Of a stretch of DNA of 64,000 nucleotides, positions 13,490 through 26,529 are shown piece after piece. Made by a program: the position numbers and the translations under genes. The notes below the pieces were generated by a model, which worked only from the letters and a program-made list of their open reading frames with translations, ran no database searches and was not told the DNA's origin. The stretch lies in assembly GCA_021229015.1 (NCBI GenBank), contig CM037794.1:39218815-39282814 (forward strand), in the 5' to 3' direction. Positions within the stretch are counted from its first letter, which is position 1; the number at the start of each line of letters is the position of its first letter. This DNA is from Solen grandis (Eukaryota > Mollusca > Bivalvia > Adapedonta > Solenidae).

Positions 13490-14170
13490 AAAAACATTTC
13501 ACATATTTTGATATTTTGAACACTATAACTTTGAGAAATGACCTTAACTTGAAGTATCCACCATTCTTTTTTAAATGACAAACTGTCACATCATATTAAA
13601 TATAAATACAAATTTATGGTAAATTAGAAAAACCCTTAACTAAACTACAACCCGGGAGATCATAATTTCACATATTTCTGACATATTTGACCTTAAATGA
13701 TGACCTTAACAATGAAGTACCCACAGGTCCATGTACTTGACATACTGTCAAACCATATGGAACTAATATACAAATTCTGTTAAATTCTGAAAACTCGTGA
13801 CTAAACTATCAACCCGAAAAACAGAATTGTACATATATTTAACAATTTTGAACCTCACTGGTGACATTGACATTAAATAATCCATCAGTTTTTATTTGAC
13901 ATACTTTCAAATCATAGTGAACATTTTTACCAATTTCTGCTAAAATCTGGTAACGCATGAGGAACCCATAATTCAATTATCAGCGGAGAGTCTGATTTTT
14001 GCATATTTTTGACAATCATGACCTTCATGAGTGACCTTGACCTTGAATAACCCATCGGTTTATTTACGTAACACACTTTTACACCATAGTGAACATTTTT
14101 GTTAAAATCTGACCACCCAAAACAAAATTACAATTCGGAAAACTTCGGCAGACGTAACCAAAACATTACT
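13490..14170. repeat. Degenerate tandem repeat, about 175 bp period
   Basis: Four diverged units each carry a block like 'cacatatttttgacatat', then 'gaccttgacattgaataa', 'gacatactgtcaaaccatat' and 'aaattctgctaaaatctg'. The end has the cagacgtaacc phrase seen in related arrays elsewhere in the window. This 'gaccttgacc' repeat type is common in bivalve genomes. Confidence 0.7.
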
Positions 14171-16061
14171 ACAACCCTTGTTGCCATGGTGACAGAAGAA
14201 TAGTTTATGTGAATGAAATCATCATTTTTAATATCAGTTAAGTGTTATTTCTTATTTGTCTAAATATCATTAAGTTCTGAGCTTAGGCCATTTTTACCAC
14301 TTAGTGAACATAGTCCTTTATACTTAAATGTTTCATTATTTTGATATATATCACTGTTGTATTTGATTTTCCTAAATTGATTTCATATGCTGTTAAATAG
14401 TCAAATCGAAGAACTTAAAAAAAGAACCGTTATGAAAACAATTAAGATCGTGGGTAGGGCAGTTGAAAATGGGAGGAGAATCTCAATACGTTTTCAACGT
14501 GCCCCACCCGGGAATATAAAATGTTTTCAAATTCCTGGATGAGGATATTTAAAGACGTTTTAAGGTTCCCTGGGTGGGGGGGGGGGGTCACTTGAAATGA
14601 TAAGTCTAACGTTTTCAAGCCCACCCCACCCCACCCCTCTTCATTTCAAATTCCCTCACTGTAATCTAAAAAAAAAAGAAAAATACGTTTTCATGTTACC
14701 CCCGGGAAGGACCTTTAAATAAGAGGATATTTATAGAATATTTCCTGCCCCGGGGGATTTGGAAACGTTTTCATGTTCCGGGTGGGGGAACCTGCATTTG
14801 GGGATAAATTGAAATCGTTACACTGGAGATATACTCTAACGTTATCAGTTATCACAACGACATATTGGAACTATTTTCCTCCCTTGCATCTGACAATCAC
14901 TGAAACTTTCAAGTCAATCATGATTTCAGTAGCAGTGGTTTTAGAATGAAAGTTCCGATATGTCGCCTTATTAACTCAGAGGTAATTACGAAAACTGGTG
15001 ATAATGTCAGATTCCTAACGTTGGAGATAACCGAACAGTCACGAGTAGAAATCTTTCAACAACCGTAAAGGGCGGTAACTTCTGGGTAAGCTTTCAGCTT
15101 TAAAGTATCTACAACAGTTACTGTAAAGAGCACGAATTTGACATTTGGTACACTTCGCCTAGTGATCTTCCGATTGGCGATAGTCGCTGACGATCTGTTA
15201 CTTTACTGAGGAGCGACAATAATCCGTTCCTCGACGTCGTTTTTAGATATTATACATACCACTGTACTCTCGATTTTACACAGGTTACAATAGGAAAACC
15301 TTTAAATATCGACCTGTAAACAATAAAGCCAGCATTAAGTATAACGTATTAACTGCTCCAGCATTTTAAAGCTAAAACTGTGTCGAAATCTACTTCATAA
15401 AGTTATGGAGTTCATGTAACTGTGTATAATTAAGCGCCTTGCTTGAATTTTACACTGGTTCAAGTGATAATTGATGGGAAAGTTATCGATTATATCCCGT
15501 CCGATTGAACCAATAATCGATTGTGACAAATATCAACCGATTTTTATCACTAACTTCGCCATCTCGCGAACTACCGTGGATTGCCGAGTACCTACGAATG
15601 GGAATTTGAGAGGTATCCGCTATTGTAATGAACGATAACCGCTGTGTGGGAGGATATCAAACTCCACACAGTGATCTACCTTGTGTGGGAGGATGTTTTA
15701 GCCATATTGATGACTCCGGATCTCACTCCTTTCTTATGTGGGAAGACCGAACTTTTACACAAGACATACGTGCGGAAAGATTCATTGTTGGGCGTAGCCA
15801 GGCCACCATGAGCAAATAAATCGCGACCAAACAGAAAAACGATAGATTTCTGTGATATCTGGTTTAATTAGCACATCGATCGCCAAACCACCCTCTTTGA
15901 CTAATCAAATTTATTCATACATTTCTTTCTTTCTTTATTTATTTTCATAATTTAATATTTATAGTTTTTTTTTAATTTTTTTTTAAAACCGAAATATAAC
16001 TGTAAATAGATAATTATCATCAGCAGTAGCTATAGCAGTACATGTGGTAGTAGTAGTAGTG
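14171..16061. other. Intergenic with a GC-rich degenerate repeat
   Basis: From about 14450 to 14800 the phrases 'acgttttcaagc/tgttcc' and 'ccccacccggga' recur in an imperfect pattern with poly-G and CCCCACCC runs. Near 15640-15690 'tgtgtgggaggat' occurs twice around a short complementary block. No gene is supported. Confidence 0.45.
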
Positions 16062-16073
16062 TCAATATCCTTT

Positions 16074-16294
16074 ATTAAGGTAATCCATTCATCATTAAGT
16101 TATAATCATGGCCCTTCAAATGCTGTAAGCATCCACTGGTCCTTTTGCTCAAATGCTTACAAATCTTAAGTGCAGATGCAAGTATCCGTTGGTCCTTTTG
16201 TTCAAAGTCTATAAAAGCTTGCTTTTACTATAAAATTCCCATGATCACTTGATGGAGCATGATCACAACAAAATGATGGATGGATTACCTTAAT
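16074..16294. mobile_element. Small MITE-like element with 22 bp terminal inverted repeats
   Basis: The left end attaaggtaatccattcatc (16074 on) and the right end (16273-16294) are inverted copies over 22 bp with one mismatch. Inside are two direct copies of a 'ggtccttttgctcaaa' block. There is no ORF, so it would be non-autonomous. The flanks are A/T-rich and do not reveal a clear target duplication. Confidence 0.65.
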
Positions 16295-16759
16295 ATAATA
16301 TGATACGGATTTTGCGATATGTCGGCCCGCCGATGGCTGATGGTGGTAGCATTACACTTATATAAAGAACATTATATTATTATATTAAAGAACATTAATA
16401 TATAATAATCAGTTAATAACAGTCTAGCTTTTACGGTATGTGTCCCTGAAAAAAAATATGTCCCTGACAAGGTCTATTCTGCAGAACTATAATGTATCAG
16501 TCTATCCTTTAGAGCAAAATGTTACCAAATGAATAAAAAGAAAAGGCAAACCATAATTCGGATATGTGACACCTTGATTAGAAAGCAACGCTAAACAGTT
16601 TGAACTACGGGAATGTTTACACAAAACTTACACCAATTATTTTTACTTAAAAAAGCTTTTACATAATCCCTCGCTTTTTTAAATTGTCCCAAACTCATAG
16701 AACAGAACAGTTTGATGATTTCTGGAAAACCCCTTGGGTGATTATGCTGGAGAACTATA

Positions 16760-17115
16760 TATTGTTTTTTGTTTGTTTTTTTTTTGGCAAAGATTTGAAC
16801 TAGTGACCTATTTTTTTGTCCACAAGTGACCTAATTTCAAACTATTTCAGGATGTTATGGAGAAAAACATTCAGACAAAGTTTCATGAAGATTTTTAAAA
16901 AAAAATGGCCTCTTAAGTGTTTTTTTTTTTTTTTTTTTTTTTTCTTAGATTTGATCTTGTGACCTACTTTTTGAACTCATCCATGATATTCTGAACAAAT
17001 TTCGTGAAGACTGTGACCTTTAAAGTGTTCACAAGCCAAATTGTTGACATCGGACAACAAACGATGGATAACGGACAAAGGAGGGTCAGAGTAGCTCAAC
17101 CTGAGCATGTTGTAA
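16760..17115. repeat. Degenerate tandem repeat of the 'gacctt' type
   Basis: Two diverged units share 'agatttgaactagtgacctat' and 'caaagtttcatgaagat' blocks and end in 'cggacaacaaacgatggata'. An internal poly-T run lies at about 16919-16943. This is related in style to the arrays at 13.5, 21.9, 40.8 and 49.9 kb. Confidence 0.6.
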
Positions 17116-19489
17116 ATAAATAATAAATAAATAACATATTACATAATATGCATAATTAAAAGAATGAATGTCTTTAATAATAAATACAACCAACAATTTA
17201 CATGACTAGGTTTCTATTTCAAACTTTATTTTTCAATTACTTTCATACAATGACATTTTTGTACATCTGCGTTTGTTGTTATATGTTTGCTTTCTTTTCA
17301 AGAGAATGCCTGTATTTCTGTAAATCTTATAAACTGTAAGAAATTGGGAAATACTTTATTATTGCAACCATGTTTATGCAACATCACATTTGGTTTATTG
17401 GCATTGCTTGAACATTTGATTGATTTATTGTGTTTACCATCGCTGAGACAGTATTTCAGCCCTATAGCAACATCCAGCTAATTACAGGTTGAGGAAGACA
17501 CCAACACTAAGGCATTCGGGTAATTCAGCCACCAACTTACACCAAGTTGCAAGCTTGCGCCTCACTTATTAATTAACTATGTTGAACATGTATATAAAAT
17601 ATTAATACAGATTAATGAACAAAATCATATACCTTAATATTCAGTTGATCATACATGTAATTTAAACACCATTATAAATGAAAAATAAATGAAAAAAGTG
17701 TAGTTTTTAAAAAGAAATGATCTAAGACTTTATTTTCAAAGAAAGAAACAATGACTTAGAAAAAAGTATTCTATGAGTCGTGATTCAGACCAAAAAAACT
17801 CAAGTATGAAAAATAACAAAGAGCTATAACTCCAAATGGAGGAACTGCAGTTATGGCTCTTGTGCATTGCACTCCATATAATTTAACCTGGTATGAACTA
17901 CCGGAATGATGTGTCATTGCCAACAATGTAAATGGCAAACTAGAAAGGCATTGGTCATTACGGCATAACCCAATTACCCAAGCATATGCTTGAATTATTG
18001 AAAAGACATGAGGCGCGCCATGGAGCAGGAGTTACAGGCATGGTAGCCTTTTTCCCCAAAGGGGATATATTCAGGTATAACATTTATCTCTACATGAACC
18101 TTTGACTAGACTTAATATATATACTCCCTAAACCTAAAACATGATGCACTGAATTATTGTTATTAGACCAAACGCATAAAACTTTCATGGCTTGATTTAT
18201 TAAGCTGATTATACTTGTAATTACAACTGTACACCATTATAAAAGAAAAAAATAATACTTACTTTCAAAAACATTTTTAATAAAAGATCTTTTTCCCACC
18301 CAAAAGCAATTACAGCATCATACTACTTGTATGTTTGAAACAAATCCAAATCCATTACTGTATTTACAAATTAAAATTTCATCTATCTGTAATTCAGTTA
18401 TATATTTAACATGGGACTTTCCATGGATCTCTCTTCAAGTTAAAGAACATACCATCAGCCATTTTAAAAGGCTGACTTCCTGTTAAAGGCCTCATAAACT
18501 TTATACAGTCACATGACTTGTTTCACATACAATTTTATATACCCATAATCCCATAAAACAAATTAAACATTGAACAAATTTGAGCTTTTGGCTAAAGACT
18601 TCTGATATGTGTCAAATGTGTAAAAGAAACCCTTGACATGGCAGTATGTTTTATTTAATTATTTATTTAATTAGTTAGTTTTTCGCTTGAAGCCATGGCT
18701 ACAAGCCTATGAATTTACATGGATTTGTGATTCCTTCCCATCATTGTTCTCATGACAGTTCTCATGTTGCGTTTGGAACATAGCCGAGATTATCCATTCA
18801 CGTCATATGCAGGTTTTCGATATCTTTAATGAATTAATTGTCTAAGGCAAAGTGGAAACTCAAATCAGAAACTCAGAGGCTTGAAATTTGATATTATTCG
18901 CTACAGGTTACTTCGAGCCTTATATATATATATATGCTGCTTATGATATTCTGGTAATCTTCTTTGACTTTAAACAAAATACATACCCCAAAAAATAAAT
19001 ATTATTAAAAACCCATTTATCATATTGGCTTTCATAGTAGCAGTTAACTCCTCGAAAAAAAAATCTGCATGAAATATATTTGATGCAAACTATTCATATA
19101 TACACATAGTATTGAACTACACTTTCAAGCATATGCCAACATTCTAGAAATTTATATTAAAAAAATTGACAGTACTTGGTTACTATATTGGGGCCAGGCA
19201 ATGAACAATTTATATTGAATGGGCAAGCCTTCCTTTTAATGGGAGATTTTAATCTAGAAACATTATTATGTAGAAATGGCGATCCGATTCAAATTGCGAA
19301 TCGGGACATGCAAATCAAGAATTGATCCACGAATTAGTTTATGTTTTACGTTTTAAAGTTGTGTATATACATGCCTTACATGTTTTGTTTTTAGTTCTGT
19401 AGATTAACATCAAAACTTGTTAAACATACAAATAAATGGTCACATGCTATGGCTGAGTTTCAATAGTCTTAAAATAAGTCTTTGATTTA
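17116..19489. other. Intergenic with one SINE-like fragment
   Basis: At about 17415-17560 the phrases gtttaccatcgctgagacag, tatttcagccctatagcaac and atccagctaattacaggt match the 3' body of the SINE at 56065-56280, so a truncated copy of that family lies here. The rest is AT-rich with no supported ORF or element end. Confidence 0.5.
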
Positions 19490-19499
19490 TGTTTGTTAC

Positions 19500-19885
19500 A
19501 TATATTTATTCATTATTTATGAGTCAAGATATGCAGCACAGTTGGAATGTCAATTGTATCGAAAGCAGCGCTGAGGTCATTCATAACAACTATTTTCACT
19601 TGCACGTATCTAACATATCACTGCATGTTGACCATTGCCGTCTCTTCAACATTTTTTTTGCGATATGCACTTTGGTACGAAAGAAGAACGTTTCTTCTTT
19701 AGTTTCGATATCTTCAACAAATTGCTGTAGGGTAGCTTTTACAAGTACCTTGGAAAAAAAAACAACTGAAAAGTTTGTGAGAGGTCTGTAAATTTTTAGT
19801 TCCATGGGATTACCTTTCTTCATCAGCAAAGGCTGAATCATAGCAGTCGTCCATTCCTATGAAAATGTACCGAATGTCAGTATTT
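19500..19885 (-). pseudogene. Non-LTR retrotransposon reverse transcriptase fragment
   Basis: Read on the minus strand, the segment 19841-19596 carries PLLMKKGNPMELKIYRPLTN and SKVL, which match the RT fingers region of CR1/Jockey-like non-LTR elements (PLLKK...NYRPISN...SKVLE). A frameshift near 19605 leads into MNDLSAAFDTID, the RT motif A with its catalytic Asp. Upstream, near 19880, a GTF..EW block fits the same family, with an in-frame stop. Only the N-terminal part of RT remains; endonuclease and the YxDD box are absent. The sequence differs from the RT at 25-26 kb, so it is a separate, older relic. A 5'- and 3'-truncated dead copy is the simplest reading. Confidence 0.8.
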
Positions 19886-20039
19886 ACAGGGCACCAGTAT
19901 ACCGACAACAAGCAGAAATAGACTTATCCTTCTGCAGATGACAATCATCGTTTATAGCTATTTTGCCCCGCATATAAGCCAGTTTCAGTGAATCAGTGAA
20001 TTAACAATGTCTATCTCCAACATCTTAACGAGCATGACT

Positions 20040-20260
20040 CAAACTGGCCTCCATACCATCGCGATATTATGTCGTATACAAGCGATAAGATACTACGATA
20101 CCCGTACATTCAATCACTTCAACCCGGCAACTGGCTAACAGGTCAGGAACTACCCTAATCACGTGTGCTGCACCAGTACCATATTTAGCTATTCCGTGAT
20201 CTGGATCAAACCACCGACCTCCCACTTTCGAGGTGGACGCTCTTACCACAGTGAACAGTC
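20040..20260 (-). repeat. tRNA-derived SINE fragment
   Basis: On the minus strand the head has an A-box-like tggtaagagcgtccacc and a B-box-like ggtttgatccagatcac spaced as in a tRNA promoter. The body shares the 'aggaactaccctaatcacgtg' phrase with the SINE at 38282-38503. Confidence 0.6.
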
Positions 20261-21930
20261 ACCAGTATATTAAATTCCTACGCAATTAATGATTAAGCGT
20301 AAATATTATGTACATATTAATGTATGACGGCACCGAATTTAAAGACCCATATCAAGGATAAATGTTTCATGTATTTATGAGATTCTATTGAAAGTCTGTT
20401 TTTCCTTATGACAGTATTTTATATCTCGAATTGAAACCAAGAATACCTTATAAAATTAATACATGTAATCTATATTTTCCTTTTTTTTTTTTTTTTTTCT
20501 ACATTTATTTTAAACTGTTTCATCGTAATTATTTTGTTCAATAATGCAAATTTCGATATGGCTAATGAGTCGTTCAAGATTAAGTTTGCTGTTAAGTATG
20601 GATAAATGTTAACATAGTTTTAACTTTCAAGAAACTAAAGGTCAAGTACAGGAAGTTTTACTTATGAGATAACTGCATTTCATGACAACTAATCAAGTAA
20701 CTGATATAAAGACATTCGGAAAAGGACTTAAAATTTACAAATAAAAGTAGTGATACAATCAACTGAGCTATTGTTCTGAACGTACGGAAATAAACAATCG
20801 AAGGAACGTATGGACGAGTATGCAAAATGGCCGGGAGTGCAAAATCTGCTCAGGAACTTAAGAGTGTTTATGCAGCTTTGCACGGAATAGGTCATCGGAC
20901 ATCATGCACTAAATTCGAATGCAATAAGCAGCAAATACATTTATTAACATATTGCCAACACTTAAAACATGATTCCCGTTTTGAGAGCAAACCGTTTGTC
21001 GAGGGTTTGTCTATGAATGTGTAATAGGTGGATATAAACAGCTAAAAACAAGACAAATAATCTTACTTCACGATTCCCAATGCATTTTTTTATTTCGACA
21101 AGTAGAACAATCTCAGGAAAAGTTTAACACAATATCAAATAGATATCATCAAACACGCAAACAAACATACACATCCTCTCTCTCTCTCTCTCTCTCTTTC
21201 TAAAAACACATTTCATAGCAGATGTAACTTTAAATGAATAGTTCATGTTTTATATCACCTTCTTCAAGTATTAGTATCGGTTAGTTCATAGTTCCCTTTT
21301 TCCTTTAAAGGCAACTGTGAACTAAGCTGTTTAGCACATGGCATTTTCCTTCCACTAACTACAAAACACAAGTGTGAGATATGTGGTTGATTAGTCCACA
21401 CATTAATTTTTAAAAAAGTGTTGGACTTCGCATTATAGTGCACGGTTACTATGAACAAATACTAGCATCTGATTTGACGTGAGGAAAATGTCATGTGCTA
21501 ACTTCATTTAGTTTACGGCGATTTCAAGTGTGAGGTCTTTTGTCGAAATGTTCATTAGCCAAATGCTAACGGATACCCCCCATACCCCATTCCCCCACCA
21601 GACCCAATGCGTGTGAGCAGTCCTTGGTAAATGTATTTCATATGAATATGGAAATGCAGGGATAATAAAAAGCATATGGATGCATTATATGCATTAATAT
21701 GTCATTATAAAAAACATGTATACAAATACCCTTCAACTGTTTTAAATGTGAATGAAACCATATCAAGAGTCAACGCTGCTGGCTATAGTAAGTCATGAAA
21801 TGTTTTATTTAGTTTTGCATAAAGCCTTAAGCAGTCTTAAGGGGGACATATTTGCAAATTCAATAAAAAGGCAATACAAATTAATAAAAAGGACAATAAA
21901 ACCTGTAAAAGTTGATTAATCATAATTAAT
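20261..21930. other. Intergenic; one unrecognised small ORF and a (TC)n tract
   Basis: Mostly AT-rich. A 65-codon plus-strand ORF at 20827-21024 (starting MAGSAKSAQELKSVYAALHG) has reasonable amino-acid composition but no recognisable domain, and I see no clear flanking exons. A (TC)n microsatellite lies at about 21176-21198. Confidence 0.4.
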
Positions 21931-22425
21931 AACAAGAAACACTTCAAATGACGCGAAACGAATTTTTCAAGTGTCGCTCCAGGGAAGCAAAACTATTTTT
22001 AGTAATAGTGACCTTGACCTTGACCCTAATGGCATGAAAATCAATCCCAATCTTCCTCTTCCCATATCATACCTCATTCCTAAAAACTCCTAGACACACT
22101 AGATTTGTTCACTATATATTCTATATATTAAGGGAAATTATTCAAAGTGGCATAACTCCTATTAATATAATCGTTGATTAGTCATAATGAAAATTGCAGG
22201 TGCACAAATTCCCATAGTAGGACGTATCCTGTCCTGTAAAGTTTCATAAAAATTGGCAAAAAACTGTAGAAGAAGAAGCGCACAAAAACTTGTGTCTACG
22301 GACGAACAGACAGTCGGTCGGACGGGCAACCAGCTGAGAGCCAAGAAAAGGATCTATATCATTACCGTTTTACGACTTTGATATGTAGCGGCCGGTAATC
22401 GAACCAACGACCTCCTGATTCTACA
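21931..22425. repeat. 'gaccttgacc' repeat unit followed by a tRNA-like SINE head
   Basis: 21980-22325 has the agtgaccttgaccttgaccc core and ends with acggacgaacagacagtcgg, the usual end of this bivalve-type repeat. Next to it, 22380-22425 reads on the minus strand as a B-box-like ggttcgattaccggccgc, the head of another SINE fragment. Confidence 0.6.
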
Positions 22426-23243
22426 GTAATAACTGATTAATGGATTGATATTGCCTTCATCTTAAACATAGTGTATGATCTTCTGATGAAATTATTTTTA
22501 TGAAGTTGATTTCTTAATCTTATCTTTGAAATGTTGCTTAAAATTATTGAGCTAAACGTTTTAAACGTTATAATTATATGAGTCATGTTAACATGAAAAA
22601 AATAGTTTAACATTCGAAACTACCATAGCCTTGTATGACGGCATTGTTTACTTCCGGTTAAACTTAACCCGAATTCGGACACATCAATGGGTCAGAACTT
22701 CACAAACAAAAACATAGACCTTCCTAGTAGTCATGCAAAAACAAAGCTGATTCGCGAATCGGCGTGTGTAGCATGCACGAACATTAGTACCCGGTTCGCA
22801 CACACTGATCCACGAATATCCGAGTAATCGGATACTCATTACAGCCATATGCAGCATGAAGGTTTGTAATTTTACAGTTTTATTCCATACTTGTTGAAAC
22901 AACTACATATTTAAATGTGAATTTTAAGAGACAGCTAGTCTAAAGAGAATCCCTAGACTTAATTATTAACAGTAACAGCTTTCAAACCATTGATTGCTAA
23001 CATTTATATCATGCATTATAGTGATAGAAAAGAAGGCATCATTATGTCTGGCTAGCCAGGTAACATATTGTCTAAAGCAATGTATAATACTGCTCAGTTA
23101 CTCTTGTACATTTCAATGTCCTGTTTACCTTGCAGAGAATTTGAAGTGAGGGGATTTTTGCTTAAAACTGCAGTCACATTGTGTAGAAATTCTCTTCAGG
23201 GTAACCAAGAAAAATCCAATAGCAACATAGTTTTAATTATTAT
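22426..23243. other. Intergenic, nothing recognised
   Basis: AT-rich, no supported ORF, RNA gene or element end. Confidence 0.5.
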
Positions 23244-23452
23244 ATTCAATTCAATTCAATTCAATTCAATAGGTTATTGCTAATTGGCCACCGGCCCCTG
23301 CAAAAAATCATAAATACAATGAGTACAAAAGAAATGACAAAATATAAGCAATTATTCATATAGATCTAAAAATGTCATTGAACAACAAATATATAACCAA
23401 GTACATGTTTTAATACATCCACTAAATATATCATATCATTGACTGACAAATA

Positions 23453-24062
23453 CTATTGTAATAATTCTTTGCGTTTTTGAAAACTGTAAAACAGATACAT
23501 GGCAACATTTTTAATCAATAATTCTCTACTATCAGATAAAATGTTGCAGAATTTATCAACAGTTGGATGATGGTGATACATATAAGGAAGATATTTCTGT
23601 CTCAGATCATTATGAATTGGACAAACAAATAAAAAGTGAAACTCTGTTTCTACAACATCTTTACAAAAAGGACAAAATCTATATTCCCTATCAATATTTA
23701 AATAACGACCTTTTTCTATTTGTAATTGGTGAACAGATATCCTGAAACAAACATATGCATTTCTGAACTTACGTACATTAAGAAAATCCAAATAATTTTC
23801 AAAATGTATATTCTCGAATAAATATCTAACTTGGTACTGTTGCAACAAAATTTCTCCATATTTGATAATATTGATATTTTAATTTCTGTGTATATTTACT
23901 TAAGAAAAGTTTTTCATTTGGAATATTTTGATTTTCCCAGATATACCCAAACCCTACAGAAAATAAATGAGTTCTTACGTTTGTTACCCAATTTTTATAA
24001 CCAAGTGAATCATAAACCTTTAGCATTTCGTAACATTTTTTGACATAACGATGTTCTGACAT
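23453..24062 (-). pseudogene. LINE ORF2: C-terminal region with CCHC finger
   Basis: Beyond the MITE insertion the ORF resumes near 24062 and, after a frameshift at about 23840, contains CPFCKDVVETEFHFLFVC (C-x2-C-x8-H-x4-C). This is the gag-knuckle-like motif found C-terminal to RT in Jockey/I/CR1-group elements. The stop at 23453 is followed by about 180 bp of 3' UTR and the ATTGA tail. Confidence 0.85.
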
Positions 24063-24063
24063 A

Positions 24064-24977
24064 CTGTAGTATCAGTATTGTTCGCGCTGGTCTAATTTTC
24101 GCGATGTTCGCGCAATGGGCCTTCCGCGAATTTAGGACCGCGCGATATTAAGTTTGTATAATCAAAGAATATATATGGTATTTGTTTGTTTGACACCGAT
24201 TTTGACAACTAAATTTCATGCGTTGTTTTATAATCAGTACCATCTTAGATCAATAAAACCAACAGTTTCCCAAGAGATTTTACACTCGTGTACTATTTGA
24301 GACTAATATCAAATCAATAACCTGCGTTATTCCTTTTAAAATAAGATTTTTTTTTGTATATTTTAACTTGCCTTTTACCGGTGTTGAACCGGTGCATGAA
24401 ATTTACGTTTGCGTAATGTTTACTCTTTTTTGCCGAGAAGATTAGGAAAGTGGTCCAAAATAAATACAGATTTCGAACAAACATTACTACTAACTGTATG
24501 GTTGCAGATCGTGTGTACTGACATGTCCCCACCTTCTAAGTTGACAGTTTGTTTATACAACAATCAAGGTGAGACCTGTAAAACAAAAAGGTCCCGGAGA
24601 ATAGTTTGTCTGATCGCCGGAAGTGCTGCAGTCGATAACAAAAGAAAGGCCATCTTTCGGCAGTTTGGTCCCAGCAATTAGGAGACGATGCTAATTAACA
24701 ACTTACCAGTAACCCTTACCAGTAACCCACCCCTATGACGGCACTTACCTAGGGGGAGGGTAGCGCGAACATATCAGTCGGTAATTAATTAGCATGCGAT
24801 ATCCGGGGCACCAAATCAGTCATTCAGAACGTATTGGATATTTTTTTTATTTATTCATATTTATTTTATGTACTTTTTTTTTGAAAAGGGGAAATGCGCG
24901 AATTTAGCACCGCGCGAAAGGGTCTTTAGAGAGGGTAGAGCGAAATTAAGACTGCGCGAAAATAACTGATACTACAG
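24064..24977. mobile_element. TA-flanked MITE, 914 bp, inserted in the LINE
   Basis: The ends are inverted copies: CTGTAGTATCAGT at 24064 and its complement ending at 24977, each flanked by TA (24062-24063 and 24978-24979), the target of Tc1/mariner-type elements. Removing the element with one TA joins LINE ORF2 sequence across the site. Subterminal DNA is rich in CGCG blocks (ttttcgcg, cgcgaatttagcaccgcgcg, cgcgatatt) repeated in inverted order near both ends, which could be transposase sites. No transposase is recognisable inside, so it is non-autonomous or has lost its gene. Confidence 0.85.
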
Positions 24978-25098
24978 TATGTAATATACGAACCCAATAC
25001 TTGATAACTCGCTTTGATGTAAAAATATATAAAGGATACCGACCACAATCCCCCAATATAGCGGCATTTACTGTATGAAGAGAAGCTGACATAAAACG

Positions 25099-26374
25099 TT
25101 AACATGCATATAAATGTACTCTTTCAACAACATCAAAAGATTCTAAGCCCCACAATTCACTTCCGTAATATAATATAGGTAACACTTTTGCATCAATTAT
25201 TTTAAAGAAACAATGTTTTGACATAGGCATACTATCATAAAGTGTCGACAACAATGAAACTATAACACGTTTTGCCTTAACTGCCATACATTCTGCCATT
25301 CTGTGCATTGATAACTGAGATATAAAATATAAACCTACATATTGAAATCCATTAACACATTCTAATATTTGTCCATTATAGTACCATTTTTCTAATTTTG
25401 ACAAACGGTCTTCTCAACATTTACTGATAAGCTCCATATTTTACAAAAAAATTTTAACAAATTTAACTGTTTTTGTAAACCCATTATAGTACCAGAAATT
25501 AGAGCCACATCATCTGCGAACAATAACATAAAAACCTCTAATATATCTGGGTTAAGTTGAATGCCTCTTACATCATTATTTTCCATAAATTCATACAACT
25601 CACTAATAAAAAGAGAAAATAATATAGGACTTGCATTGCAACCTTGTTTCAAGTCAATAGGACAATCAATTTCTTCACTCATCTCAGCCCTATTCCTCAC
25701 CCGTGTCCTTACTGATAGACAAATATACTTAATGGTATCAAATAACTTCCCTTTAATCCCCCGTTTTATTAAGATTTTGAATAATTTACGGTCAATATAA
25801 TCAAATGCCTTCTTAAAATCTACAAATACTACATATACTATCCTATTTTTCATACTTAATTTTTTTTTCGTATAACAGAATACAAAATATAAGCATTATC
25901 AATTGTAAAGTATCCTCTTCTGAATCCTGATTGACATTCGGTAATTTTATTAAAGGCTTCGCAGTATAAAGTCAAGCGTTTATTCAATATATTCACATAA
26001 ATTTTACTTAATACCTCAACTAAAGATATACCCCAATAGTTATCTGGATTATCCAATGCACCTTTCTTATGAACAAGAATAAGAATAGAAGTTGCCCAAT
26101 TTTGAGGGAATACTCCTAGTGTAAAAATTATGTTATAAATTATTTTAACAAAGTATACAAGATATCTTATACTATATTTCAGATGTTTAGCAGTTAAGGT
26201 ACCAGCTGTTGCTTTATCTAGATTTAAATCATTTACAGCCTGTAAAATTTCTTCATCTGTTATTTCAGAATTAAATATACAATCTTCAATATCTGTAGCA
26301 TCATCAATATCATGAGATACAGTAATATCATCAAGTGACACACTATCAGACGATGTATCAGGAACGTTAAACAC
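25099..26374 (-). pseudogene. LINE ORF2: reverse transcriptase domain
   Basis: RT fingers motifs lie at 26374-25856 (ILILVHKKGALDNPDNYWGI, SGFRRGYFTIDNAY). After a frameshift in an A9 run (about 25861-25869), the palm follows at 25853-25392 with VDFKKAFDYID (motif A), KQGCNASPILF (motif B) and LLFADDVALIS (motif C, catalytic FADD at residues 112-115 of this segment). A second frameshift near 25400 leads to the thumb part at 25404-25099. Motif B has GCNASP where GC.LSP is usual. The catalytic aspartates are kept; the frame is not. Confidence 0.9.
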
Positions 26375-26529
26375 AGATGTGAAATGAGTATGCCATTGGT
26401 CTGTAGTGATCCGTGGAGTACGTTTACTTACACCTTGTATCTCCCTGAATGTTTTCCAAAATCTCTTCTGTCTTTAACGAATCAGTCAAACGTTTGATAT
26501 TCATATTAACAACTTGCCCGACAAAAGTT

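Noticed and set aside
19190..19330. LINE endonuclease fragment on the plus strand (LLMGDFNLETLL)
   Set aside because: Only one short GDFN-like motif is present, in the opposite orientation to the nearby RT relic. It is too little to separate from chance.
20827..21024. First exon of a host gene (MAGSAKSAQELK)
   Set aside because: No recognisable domain, no clear donor site and no downstream exon. Kept only as a note in the intergenic entry.
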